64,000 nt of DNA from Mastigocoleus testarum BC008 (GTDB lineage: Bacteria > Cyanobacteriota > Cyanobacteriia > Cyanobacteriales > Nostocaceae), in contig NZ_LMTZ01000129.1 in NCBI RefSeq assembly GCF_001456025.1, positions 131,247 to 195,246 of the forward strand. The letters run 5' to 3'. Position 1 is the stretch's first letter. Each line of letters begins with the position of its first letter. The notes beneath the pieces are model-generated. The model did no database searches. It was not told where the DNA came from and saw only the letters and a program-made list of their open reading frames with translations. The translations under genes were made by a program, and so were the position numbers. Shown here one piece after another: positions 26,125-35,205 of the stretch.

Positions 26125-27315
26125 TCACGCACTAGTAGCTAATTCTTGAATACGTGGTTGATGGATTTCACCGAGCAGAACTTCGTGGCTTGCACCTGTA
26201 GCAGAAGGTAGGTTACCAGGAGCACCTGACTCTCGCCAATAAGCTAATACTGCAAATGCGATCGCTTCTTTAAAGTCAGCACTAACCCCAACCTCGTCTG
26301 TGGTAAGAACGGGTATTGGTGCTAGTAATTCCTGTAAACGTTGCTTTAAGTAAAGATTCCGACTACCACCACCACATAAAAGTACTCTTTGGGGCATTTG
26401 TGGTAGAAAATTACGATAGTTATGAACTATAGAAACTGCCGTAAATTCTGTTAAAGTTGCTAAAATATCTGCCGGACTAAGTTGGTACTCGGAAGCATCT
26501 TGCAAACAGTGTTGCAGATAATCTCTACCAAATAATTCTTTTCCAGTAGACTTAGGTGGCGCTAAATGAAAATATTCATGTTGTAACCATTTTTCAACTA
26601 AAGTTTGACAGGGAGTTCCACTTGCTCCCCACGCACCATTTTCATCGTAAGTTTTAGCCCCATTTGTTAAATGCTCTACTGCGAAATCTAAAAGACTATT
26701 ACCTGGTCCCGTATCCCAACCACAAACTTTATCCAAATAATTGCCTTGAAATGCAGGAATATAAGCAAGGTTAGCAATACCGCCAATATTTTGAATACAA
26801 CTACTAATTTGGGGATCGCCGAACAAAGCTAGATCTACACGGGGAACTAGGGGTGCACCATGACCACCGACGGCTATATCGGCGACTCGAAAGTTACTGA
26901 TAGTTTTGGTGTTAGTTAAATTAGCAATTACAGCACCACGACCTATTTGCAAGCTGTAACCTATGGGAGATTTAGAACTAATTTTTTCCTGTTCTATTCT
27001 TTCGGGTGGTTGATGATAGATAGTTTGACCGTGGGAACCTATTAAAGTCGCTTTTTCATGACCAACTTGAATTCTATTCGCAGCTTCAGCAAAAGCACAT
27101 GCGATCGCATCATCTAATTCTGCTAATTCTGCCATGGAAATGCTAGCACCAACACAAACTTCTAAAATACGTTCTCTAAGTTTTTTTGGGTAAGGGTATG
27201 TGGCTCCTGCGACTAAATCAATTTTGATTTCTAAATCTTGACCATGAATATCTACTAGAACAGCGTCAATACCATCTACTGACGTACCGCTTATCAAACC
27301 AACTACACGAGTCAT
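26125..27315 (-). CDS. anmK: Anhydro-N-acetylmuramic acid kinase
   Basis: AnmK phosphorylates and opens 1,6-anhydro-MurNAc, so that wall sugars can be recycled to MurNAc-6-phosphate. The 396-residue protein has the family motifs: the phosphate-binding GLISGTSVDGIDAVLVD at the N-terminus (Ile where Met is usual), IGSHGQTIYHQPPE, GGHGAPLVPRVD, GWDTGPGNSLLD and LLCGGGSRNLYLKQ. The protein is soluble. It follows the kdpABC genes on the same strand after 80 bases, but the functions are unrelated. The transposase remnant abuts its 3' end without damaging the frame. Confidence 0.96.
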   Translation of the reverse strand: MTRVVGLISGTSVDGIDAVLVDIHGQDLEIKIDLVAGATYPYPKKLRERILEVCVGASISMAELAELDDAIACAFAEAANRIQVGHEKATLIGSHGQTIYHQPPERIEQEKISSKSPIGYSLQIGRGAVIANLTNTKTISNFRVADIAVGGHGAPLVPRVDLALFGDPQISSCIQNIGGIANLAYIPAFQGNYLDKVCGWDTGPGNSLLDFAVEHLTNGAKTYDENGAWGASGTPCQTLVEKWLQHEYFHLAPPKSTGKELFGRDYLQHCLQDASEYQLSPADILATLTEFTAVSIVHNYRNFLPQMPQRVLLCGGGSRNLYLKQRLQELLAPIPVLTTDEVGVSADFKEAIAFAVLAYWRESGAPGNLPSATGASHEVLLGEIHQPRIQELATSA

Positions 27316-27395
27316 AAAGATTAAAATTTGAGATAAATAATTTTAGGACAATATTTTAGAATGATTTGGCATTTCAAAATAATTTGCAGTTATTT

Positions 27396-27992
27396 CTAAT
27401 TACGATTTATATCTTTTAGATCCAATTCATAATTTAGCTGGAGAATATTTACCCCTGGCTCACCAAAAATACCCAAAAATCTTCCATCTGTATATTCCTT
27501 AATGGACCTCTCTATTTCGCGTTTTTCCTGTTCTTGTAAATTCCTTGCAGATGCAACTCGATCTATTTGTGCTTCTGCAGCTTCTACGGAAATGTGAGGG
27601 TCTAAACCAGAACCGGAAGTGTATATTAATTCCGCGAGGGGTGGAATATTTTCTTCTCTGAGTAATTCGGCTTCTTCTAGTACTCGTTGCTGTAAACTTG
27701 GATCGCTGGGAGCTAAGTTACTGGCTCCGGACACTCCTGTTGGTCTACCTCTTCTACCGATACTGTAGCGGACTGCACTTGGTCTTCCCTGAAAATATTT
27801 TTCTGAAACAAATTTTTGTCCGATTAAAGTTGAACCATAATTTTTCTCGTGAATATTTTGTTTGATGTTACCATTTGCCTGTTCTGGGAAGAAGACTTGA
27901 CCTACCACAAGTATGAATAAAGGATAGATAAATGCTGTAAGTAACCAGAGAAATATGGTGACACGAATTGCTTTAAAGATATCTTTGAGCAT
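27396..27992 (-). CDS. kdpC: Potassium-transporting ATPase KdpC subunit
   Basis: KdpC is the single-pass subunit that stabilises the KdpFABC complex and aids ATP binding. This 198-residue protein has one N-terminal transmembrane helix (IFLWLLTAFIYPLFILVVGQ), the family motif QKFVSEKYFQGRPSAV, GASNLAPSDP, YTSGSGLDPHISVEAA and a C-terminal GEPGVNILQLNYEL. It lies downstream of kdpB, but 208 bases of repeat DNA separate the two. Confidence 0.95.
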   Translation of the reverse strand: MLKDIFKAIRVTIFLWLLTAFIYPLFILVVGQVFFPEQANGNIKQNIHEKNYGSTLIGQKFVSEKYFQGRPSAVRYSIGRRGRPTGVSGASNLAPSDPSLQQRVLEEAELLREENIPPLAELIYTSGSGLDPHISVEAAEAQIDRVASARNLQEQEKREIERSIKEYTDGRFLGIFGEPGVNILQLNYELDLKDINRN

Positions 27993-28125
27993 GGGGATTG
28001 GGGATTGGGGATTGCACTGCGTGCCGCCGCCGCAAGCGGCATAGAGCCTACGGCGTCGGCGGAGCCTCTGGTGACTGGGAATTGGAGATTGGGGATTGGA
28101 GATTGGGGATTGGAGATTGGTAGTT
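27993..28125. repeat. GGGGATT heptamers and GC-rich repeat between kdpB and kdpC
   Basis: GGGATTG and GGAGATT heptamers flank a GC-rich block with GCACTGCGTGCCGCCGCC and GCAAGCGGCAT, the same block as at 7931-8029, followed by GAGCCTACGGCGTCGGCGG, similar to part of 40230-40340. It interrupts what should be a compact operon. Confidence 0.8.
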
Positions 28126-28200
28126 CAGTTATTACTACTTAATTATTAAAAAAAATTTTTAGCATTTATTTGTTAAGTATTTAGTTTAAAGATTCAATAT

Positions 28201-30303
28201 TCAAAGTAACCCTGCTGAAGTTATTCCCATATCAATTATTTTTATCAGAATCAATGGTATGACTATTCCACTAATTCCATAAACTAAAATATTGCGCTGT
28301 ACCATCTTATTCGGTGATAAATTTGTCGTTCTAACACCTATTAATCCAAAAGGAATTAAAATTGGAATAATTAAAGCTTTATAAATTAAAATTGAAAGTA
28401 TTGCCGCTCTCAGGTTACTTAAGCCGAGTATATTAAGGCTTTCTAATTTAGCATTAGGAATTAATAAAGGGATAATAGCAAAGTATTCGGCAATTTTATT
28501 GGCAATTGTAAAGATAGTTATTGCCCCACGGGTCATTATCAATTGCTGACTAATTTGAATAATATCTATTAATTTGGTGGGATCGGAATCTAAATCTACG
28601 ATACTTGCTGCTTCTCTTGCAGCTTGAGTCCCCGTATTCATTGCAATACCTATGTTTGCTTGCGCTAGCGCTGAAGCATCATTTGCTCCATTCCCAGTCA
28701 TTGCTACCCGGTTACCCTCTGCTTGTTCGAGACGAATAACTGTGTTTTTAACTTCTGGAGTTGCATCAGCAATGCAGTTTTCTATTCCTGCTTCCCTTGC
28801 AATTACTGCAGCGGTAATATTGTTATCACCTGTAAGCATTAGGGTACGCACGCCCATTTTGCGCAGTCGAGCGAAGCGATCGCGAATTCCGGGTTTGATG
28901 ATATCTCGTAAATAAATTACACCGAAGATTTCTTCATCTACTGCAACTGCTAGAGGTGTACCTCCTTGCTTTGCTACATGCTCAAAGGCTGTACCTACAT
29001 CCGGAGTTACTTGTCCACCTTCATTAGAAACAAATTCTTCGATTGCTGAGACCGCTCCTTTACGCAGTTGACGACCGCTAGGAAGGTTGGTACCGCTCAT
29101 CCGAGTAATTGGAGAAAATGGTATGGCTTGAGCTGCTCCACGCTCAAAATCTACCCTTGCACCTAATCTTTCTGCTAATCGGACGATAGATTTACCTTCA
29201 GGAGTATCATCGAAAATGCTTGCTGCTAAAGAAATATGGGCTAATTCTTCTAAGGAGTGATTATTAACTGGGATAAAAGATTCAGCGAGGCGATTACCCA
29301 GAGTAATTGTCCCTGTCTTATCAAGTACCAAGACATCGATATCCGAGCAAGCCTCGATAATTCTTCCAGAAGTTGCAATTACGTTAAGTCGTGCGGCTTT
29401 ATCCATCCCAGAAATCCCAATAGTGCTGATTAGTCCAGCGATAGTTGTGGGAATTAATGCAATTAATAAAGCAATAAATACTGGGGTATCAATGGGGTTT
29501 TGCAGGTAGTAAGCAATTGTGGTTAGGGTGATGACTACCAGAGTAAACAATAAGCTTAAAAATACCAGTAATAAAGTTATTGTAATTTCATTAACTGCTT
29601 TTTTGCGTTTTTTACCTTCGACGTTAGCAATAATCCGATCAATAAAACCACGACCGGGAGGTGCAGTTACTCTTACGATCAGTTCGTCGGAAATAACCCG
29701 CGTACCACCAGTAACAGAGCTTCCGACATCAGATCCGGATTCTTTGAGAACTGGTGCAGATTCTCCTGTGACGATGGATTCATCAACACTAGCGACACCC
29801 ATTGTCACTTCTCCATCTGCAGGAATAATATCTCCTGCGATCGCATAAATTGTATCGCCCCGTTGCAGTTCTTCAGAATCGACTTCAACAATTGAACCAT
29901 CTGGAAATAATTTTTTAGCAGTAGTTTTTGTCTTACTGGAACGCAAAATACTTGCTAAAGCCTTTCCCCTACTTTCTGCTAATGCTTCTGCAAAATTACT
30001 AAACCAAAGGATGCAAAATAATGCTAGTGCAATGGAAATGTTAAATAAACGGGGGTTATCGTTGGATAATTCGCCAAATATATTAGGCTTAATTGCGAGT
30101 ATTGCAGTAATTATTGTTCCAACGGCAACTACAAATAAGATGGGGTTTTTACTCAGATGGTGAGGATTAAATTTCAAAAAAGCATATTTGATTGCTCGTA
30201 GATACAGTAGTTTGCTAATTTTTATTTCCCTGTGTGATCGCGTGCGGCGATCGCGGGATCGAGAACGCGAACGTTTGGGTGTAGGAGGGTTTGCCGATTG
30301 CAT
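28201..30303 (-). CDS. kdpB: Potassium-transporting P-type ATPase KdpB, with altered catalytic and coupling residues
   Basis: KdpB is the ATP-hydrolysing subunit of the high-affinity K+ pump. The 700 residues include the actuator motif VTGESAPV, the phosphorylation site LDKTGTITLG (Asp328) and the nucleotide-domain RKGAVSAI. Two usually invariant places differ. The hinge motif GDGxNDxP reads GNGANDASA, with Asn538 for the first Asp and Ser544 for Pro. In TM5 the motif IANDVAKYF reads IANKIAEYF, so the Asp and Lys that are important for coupling (D583 and K586 in E. coli) become Lys603 and Glu606. The frame is intact. The protein may be a divergent pump or one losing its activity. A basic N-terminal tail (KRSRSRSRDRRTRS) is also unusual. 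Confidence 0.93.
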   Translation of the reverse strand: MQSANPPTPKRSRSRSRDRRTRSHREIKISKLLYLRAIKYAFLKFNPHHLSKNPILFVVAVGTIITAILAIKPNIFGELSNDNPRLFNISIALALFCILWFSNFAEALAESRGKALASILRSSKTKTTAKKLFPDGSIVEVDSEELQRGDTIYAIAGDIIPADGEVTMGVASVDESIVTGESAPVLKESGSDVGSSVTGGTRVISDELIVRVTAPPGRGFIDRIIANVEGKKRKKAVNEITITLLLVFLSLLFTLVVITLTTIAYYLQNPIDTPVFIALLIALIPTTIAGLISTIGISGMDKAARLNVIATSGRIIEACSDIDVLVLDKTGTITLGNRLAESFIPVNNHSLEELAHISLAASIFDDTPEGKSIVRLAERLGARVDFERGAAQAIPFSPITRMSGTNLPSGRQLRKGAVSAIEEFVSNEGGQVTPDVGTAFEHVAKQGGTPLAVAVDEEIFGVIYLRDIIKPGIRDRFARLRKMGVRTLMLTGDNNITAAVIAREAGIENCIADATPEVKNTVIRLEQAEGNRVAMTGNGANDASALAQANIGIAMNTGTQAAREAASIVDLDSDPTKLIDIIQISQQLIMTRGAITIFTIANKIAEYFAIIPLLIPNAKLESLNILGLSNLRAAILSILIYKALIIPILIPFGLIGVRTTNLSPNKMVQRNILVYGISGIVIPLILIKIIDMGITSAGLL

Positions 30304-30678
30304 TATCTGATGGTGGTTAACTATTTATTTTGATTTGGTGTAACAAAAATATCAACTGAATAACTGGTAATTGGTAGTTGGTGATTTATCAAATTTTCAT
30401 AACAAATTACTGATGAATATTACAAGACATAGATATAAATTTAATACTTATAAATCCGATTTAAAAGTAATAAATCAAAAACTTACAGTTCAGAAACTTA
30501 TAAATCAAAAATTTATAAATCGAAAATTTATAGTTAAAAAAACTTAGAAGTCAAAAACTTACAATTGAGAGACGTCATAAATCAAAAACGGAAAAATACA
30601 AAATCACACATTGCAAGTTACAAATTACAACTCACAATCACTAATTACATCTTTAATATTACAAATCAAGATATAAAT
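30304..30678. other. Spacer between kdpA and kdpB
   Basis: These 375 bases split kdpA from kdpB. They consist largely of imperfect AT-rich direct repeats close to AAATCAAAAACTTA. In most organisms the two genes overlap or nearly touch. I see no small gene in it. Confidence 0.55.
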
Positions 30679-32370
30679 TCATTTTAGTCCTGCAGCAATT
30701 TTAAAATTTTCTGCAATTGGACCTAAAGCAAGAAATGGGAAAAAACTTAAAAATCCTAAAATGAAAATTAATGTGATACTAATGCTTGTCAATACAGAAT
30801 TATTCAGTTTTAATTTATTGGATTTCTCTGGAATTATGGGTTTACGCAGCATAATGTCAGCTAGCAAAAGAATCGCGATCGTAGGCACATAACGACTAAT
30901 TAGGATGCTCGCAGCGGTACTTAAATTCCACCATAGAGTATTATCTTGTAAACTTTCTAAACCTGAACCATTATTAGTAGCAGCTGATGTAAATTCATAA
31001 ATTACTTGGGATATATTATGAAATGTAATATTGTCTACACCCCATAATGTTTGAGGGAAAGCTAAAGTAATTGCCGTGGGTAATAAAATTATGAAGGGAT
31101 GGATGAGAAGAATTAAGCTACAAAGTAAGACTTCTTTTCTGCCAATTTCTTTGCCCAAAAATTGGGTATTTTTCCCAACTAACAATCCTGCTACAAATAC
31201 AGTTAAAATTTCAAAAATTACTAAATAAACAATTCCAGTTCCTTGTTTGCCCCAAATAACTTGTACAAACATACTTGAAAGGTTAACAAAAATACTTATT
31301 GGCATTAAAGAATCATGCATTCCATTAACCGCACCAGACATTGTCGCAGCAGTTGTAACTGTCCATAGTGCAGTTTGTGCCCAACCAAATCTCAGTTCTT
31401 TACCTTCCAAATTAGGTTGTTCTAATCTTAATTGTGCATTAATAATTGGATTGCCTCGTAATTCTCCTACTGCTGTAATTCCTACCAAAATGATAAAGAT
31501 TGCAAGCACCATCCAAAATAACAACCAAGATTGTTTGCGGTTGTTGCTAAATATACCATATGTATGAATTAATGCTGCGGGAATTGCTAGCATGGCAATA
31601 ATTTCAATTAAGTTGGAGCCACCGTTAGGATTTTCAAAGGGGTGGGCAGAATTAACACCAAAAAAACCACCTCCGCTGTTTCCCAAAACTTTAATAATTT
31701 CAAAAGATGCTACGGGACCTCTGGCAATATATTGTCTAATACCTTCTAAAGTTCTAACTTCGACCGGACCTGCAAGAGTTTGTGGTACTCCTGAAATTAA
31801 TAAGGTGATCGCTCCCACAATAGATATTGGTAAAAAAATACGCGTAATTGCCCGGATAATATCAACATAAAAGTTTCCTAGAGGTCTACCTGTTATACCG
31901 CGAATAAAAGCGATCCCCACTGCTAAGCTCGTTGCACAGGAGGTAAACATGAGAAATCCGACACCTGCGATTTGACTAAAATAGCTTAAGGTTTTTTCTC
32001 CAGCGTAATGTTGTTGACCGGTGTTAGTCAGAAAAGAAATAGTAGTGTGTAACGTTAAGTCCCAATTCGGAGCGCCAAATTGGTTGGGGTTTAAAGGTAG
32101 ATCGCCTTGATAAGCAATGAGAAAATAAACTGCAGTACCCATGAGCAAATTAGTAATAATTGCTGCCCTTGCATACTGCAAACCTTTCATATTTTCTTCT
32201 TCTTTTACACCAACTAATTTATAAATTATTTTTTTCTCTAAAGGATTGATAATATTATGAAGTAGGGTTTTTTCTCCAAGGAATACGCGAGCTATGTACT
32301 TTCCTAATCTTGGAGAAATTATAATCAGTATTAATAACGTGAAGCCAATCTGAAAAAAACCTTGTCCCAT
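30679..32370 (-). CDS. kdpA: Potassium-transporting ATPase KdpA subunit
   Basis: KdpA is the channel-like subunit that selects and binds K+. The 563-residue protein has about ten membrane helices and four pore loops. Loop 1 reads FLTNTGQQHYAGE (E. coli has TNTNWQSYSGE; the Gln that lines the filter is kept). Loop 2 reads LGNSGGGFFGVNSAHPFENP where GTNGGG is usual, loop 3 TTAATMSGAVNGMHDS and loop 4 SAATNNGSGLESL. The filter glycines are present, but several neighbours differ. A TTG start nine bases upstream is possible; I chose the ATG at 32370. No kdpF-like small frame is visible upstream. Confidence 0.94.
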   Translation of the reverse strand: MGQGFFQIGFTLLILIIISPRLGKYIARVFLGEKTLLHNIINPLEKKIIYKLVGVKEEENMKGLQYARAAIITNLLMGTAVYFLIAYQGDLPLNPNQFGAPNWDLTLHTTISFLTNTGQQHYAGEKTLSYFSQIAGVGFLMFTSCATSLAVGIAFIRGITGRPLGNFYVDIIRAITRIFLPISIVGAITLLISGVPQTLAGPVEVRTLEGIRQYIARGPVASFEIIKVLGNSGGGFFGVNSAHPFENPNGGSNLIEIIAMLAIPAALIHTYGIFSNNRKQSWLLFWMVLAIFIILVGITAVGELRGNPIINAQLRLEQPNLEGKELRFGWAQTALWTVTTAATMSGAVNGMHDSLMPISIFVNLSSMFVQVIWGKQGTGIVYLVIFEILTVFVAGLLVGKNTQFLGKEIGRKEVLLCSLILLIHPFIILLPTAITLAFPQTLWGVDNITFHNISQVIYEFTSAATNNGSGLESLQDNTLWWNLSTAASILISRYVPTIAILLLADIMLRKPIIPEKSNKLKLNNSVLTSISITLIFILGFLSFFPFLALGPIAENFKIAAGLK

Positions 32371-32734
32371 TATTCCCAAGTCCAGATACGATATTTATTG
32401 ACTCAAAAATCAGGCATCAAAATAAGATAATTTTGATACGTTTTTTGTCAATAAGTGATGAAGAGAATATGTTTAGTTTGTGTTGTACTATGAAGCATTC
32501 GCTAAAAATAACATTGATGATATTTTTAGTAATGAAGCATATCACCTATGTACGTTGATTTCGAACCCAGAACAACCAAATTTATATCAAATCTTATTTG
32601 GTGAAGGGTAGTTTTTTATTCTCAGAGATATTTTATATACAGTAAACCCGTTCCACAAGATGTTTGTCTTACAAAATTGGGGATTGGGGAATAGGGATTG
32701 GGTACAGTGGTGACAGAATTATGGACTGTTGCGG
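32371..32734. other. Region upstream of kdpA
   Basis: This AT-rich stretch should hold the kdp promoter. I looked on the minus strand for kdpF, kdpD or kdpE and found none. Near 32680 a short run of GGGGATT heptamers begins. Confidence 0.5.
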
Positions 32735-32993
32735 CTGAAGTCAGGAGTTAGGAGTCAGGAGTTAGGAGTCAGGAGTCAGGAGTCAGAAGTTAGGAGTTAG
32801 AAGTCAGGAGTCAGAAGTCAGAAGTCAGAAGTTAGGAGTTAGGAGTCAGAAGTTAGGAGTTAGGAGTCAGAAGTTAGGAGTTAGGAGTTAGGAGTCAGAA
32901 GTTAGGAGTTAGGAGTTAGGAGTCAGAAGTCAGGAGTCAGAAGTTAGGAGTCAGGAGTCAGGAGTTAGGAGTCAGGAGTCAGAAGTCAGAATT
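32735..32993. repeat. Long heptamer array, AGTCAGG/AGTTAGG/AGTCAGA units
   Basis: About 37 tandem seven-base units mix AGTCAGG, AGTTAGG and AGTCAGA. The array is related to the one at 24748-24994 but has more T at position 4. A small perfect hairpin, GTGCGC (32994-32999) with GCGCAC (33004-33009), follows directly. Confidence 0.93.
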
Positions 32994-33063
32994 GTGCGCG
33001 GTAGCGCACCGCTTTGCTAACAGAAGCCAGGAATCCTGAATTAGGAGTTTGGAATTCATCTGT

Positions 33064-33987
33064 TTAACTTAAACCTAAATCCAGTGGTAACTCCAAGGGA
33101 ATTTGACCCAATGAACCTCTGCGAAAATCAGTTAAAATTTTTCTAGCAGCACGCTCCGCATCTCCTTGATATCGATTTTTAGCTAAAGCGTGCAAAAATT
33201 CGTCTCCAGTAAAACCACTTGGATCGATTTCATAACGAGACATCAATAGTTGTGCTGGTAAGATATTTGCTACGATCTCATCCTCCGTAGTTTCAGTTAT
33301 TACTGTAGCCATGAGGTAATTTACTATATCTATAAATCCTGCTGCTACTAACTGGTTATCGTAGGATGCTTCACCAATATCATCACAGATAGCTAACTTT
33401 AGTGCTGCTTCTTGGTCTTCTAACTTAATGGGAATTACCCCAGGAGCATCAAGTAATTCTAATTCTTTCGAAATTCGTACCCACCTAAGTTGTCTGGTAA
33501 CTCCAGGACGGGCTGCACTTTCCACAACTCGTCGCTTTACCAATCGATTAATTAAAGCTGATTTACCGACATTAGGAAAACCAATAACTACCGCCCGTAC
33601 CGGACGTGGTAACATTCCCCGTTGACGTCTTTTCTGATTAATTTGAGTTCCTGCTGCTTGAGCTGCTTTGGATATTGCTGTTACCCCTTTCCCTTGTTGA
33701 GCATTGGTGAATAGTGCTCTTTCTCCCTGTTGCTTAAACCAGTCTGTCCAAATTTGTTTTACAGCGGGAGAAATCATATCTACCCGATTCATCACCAAAA
33801 CTTTTGTTTTGTTACCGACCCAGTCATTCACCATTGGGTGGTGTGTGGCTAGAGGAATGCGAGCATCTCTAACTTCCAATACCACATCTACTAGTTTTAG
33901 TTGTTCTTTCAGTGCTTTTTCTGCTTTCGCAATATGTCCGGGATACCACTGAATCAAATTTAATTTATAGTGTTGGGTAATAGCCAT
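33064..33987 (-). CDS. ylqF: Ribosome biogenesis GTPase YlqF/RbgA
   Basis: RbgA-type GTPases have circularly permuted G motifs and act late in assembly of the large ribosomal subunit. The order here is G4 (VMNRVDM), then G1 (VIGFPNVGKSALIN), then G3 (LLDAPGVIP), which shows the permutation. The N-terminal WYPGHIAKAEKALKEQL and DVVLEVRDARIPLATHHP are family hallmarks. The 307-residue length is normal. The protein is cytoplasmic. The gene stands alone between a repeat array and a VOC-family gene on the same strand. Confidence 0.96.
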   Translation of the reverse strand: MAITQHYKLNLIQWYPGHIAKAEKALKEQLKLVDVVLEVRDARIPLATHHPMVNDWVGNKTKVLVMNRVDMISPAVKQIWTDWFKQQGERALFTNAQQGKGVTAISKAAQAAGTQINQKRRQRGMLPRPVRAVVIGFPNVGKSALINRLVKRRVVESAARPGVTRQLRWVRISKELELLDAPGVIPIKLEDQEAALKLAICDDIGEASYDNQLVAAGFIDIVNYLMATVITETTEDEIVANILPAQLLMSRYEIDPSGFTGDEFLHALAKNRYQGDAERAARKILTDFRRGSLGQIPLELPLDLGLS

Positions 33988-34217
33988 TTTACTTGTATTT
34001 AATGGGATGTTTGATGGGAATGGAAGATTGAGAAATATTCAATAAATTTCGGAAAAATGCAATTTTGCCAAGATACTGAGAATGTAAAAGAATTAATAAT
34101 GGATAAATATAAGCTGTTAACAAATAAATCTAAGAACCACTGAACTCATACAGATTTTTTAACAAAGCTTATACTCTATAAAGCTTAGACAAAGTTGTAC
34201 ATCTTGAAATTTCTCGG

Positions 34218-34673
34218 TCAGGATTCCAATTCTTTAGAGTGACCATGCCGAATTGCACCTTGGGCTGGTGCTGGAATTGAACCCTTTTCGGTACTGGGAT
34301 TTTCAATTGATTGATGTAAAATGATGCGGTTACCATCAGGGTCGTAAGCGTAAATTTCTCTACCGTGGGAAGCTGTAATAATTTCTCCTGGTGGGGGATA
34401 ACCTAATGCTGTAAATCGAGAAATAGCATGTTCTAGGTCACCGACTTCTAAACATAAACTTATTTTACCTTTTGCTCCATTATTAAATTCCGATAGGTGT
34501 ATATCTTTTGGTCTGAAAATACCCAAATTTACACCAGGAATTTGGAAATTGGCATAGACTTTAGGGATGTAAGTTTTTGGTTGTTGTCCCAATATTTGAG
34601 TGTAAAAGTCAATAATTCTCTCAAGCTTGATTGTGGCTATAGTAACAAGTGCCTCGTTAAGTTGAATAGTCAT
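34218..34673 (-). CDS. VOC-family (glyoxalase/bleomycin resistance-like) protein
   Basis: This 151-residue protein has the paired beta-alpha-beta-beta-beta modules of the vicinal oxygen chelate fold. Module 1 covers about 5-55 (ALVTIATIKLERIIDFYTQI, ANFQIPGVNLGIF). Module 2 covers about 65-125 (KISLCLEVGDLEHAISRF, EIYAYDPDGNRIILHQS). The second module ends with the usual DPDGNxxxL signature. Metal ligands and substrate cannot be assigned. The C-terminal tail of about 25 residues is polar and may be disordered. Confidence 0.85.
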   Translation of the reverse strand: MTIQLNEALVTIATIKLERIIDFYTQILGQQPKTYIPKVYANFQIPGVNLGIFRPKDIHLSEFNNGAKGKISLCLEVGDLEHAISRFTALGYPPPGEIITASHGREIYAYDPDGNRIILHQSIENPSTEKGSIPAPAQGAIRHGHSKELES

Positions 34674-35205
34674 TTGTTCGGAGTCAAGAAATCAGAAATC
34701 TATACTCTCATTATTTACTGGGTTATGTTTTTAAATTTAAGATAAAGCTTTGATCGCAATCTTTTAAATTGCAAACCCATGTTTGGTGAAGGCTAGGGAT
34801 AAATCTTGTTAAATAAATTTCGGTGACAGAAAAAATACATCTAGCTTTTATCTCATTTTTTATTCAATAAAATAAACATCAGTGAAAATTATTTTTACTT
34901 TTTGAATCGTGGTATGAATTTAAACCATGAAGCTGGTATTCTTAGCCCGTTGTAAACATCAATGACAAAACTATTTTTTATAAACAAGAAGATAAATTTA
35001 AAAACTTCTCTCAATGTTACATTCTTTTATCGTTGATTGCGCAAATAGAGTTTATGAGAAATAATTTTGAATTTGTCGTCCAAGACTCAAATAAGCATTT
35101 ATACCATTAAATAAAGAAAAAATAGTTATCTTCTAACTAAAGGATATGCATACGTTAGGCTAAGCATGTTCAACCTAACAAAACAGAAGTTTTGAGGAGA
35201 ATGTT
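34674..35205. promoter_or_regulatory. Upstream region of fbaB
   Basis: This AT-rich region of 530 bases is shared by the divergent VOC and fbaB genes. A weak inverted repeat, GTTAGG (35154-35159) with CCTAAC (35174-35179), lies in the probable fbaB leader. GAGGAGA at about 35194-35200 is a strong ribosome binding site for the ATG at 35206. Confidence 0.5.

Noticed and set aside
32371..32600. A kdpF-like small gene upstream of kdpA
   Set aside because: Reading the minus strand gave only frames of fewer than 15 codons after any ATG, and none was hydrophobic.
32735..32993. CRISPR array or iterons of an origin
   Set aside because: The units are contiguous heptamers with no spacers, and there is no replication gene or DnaA-box cluster.
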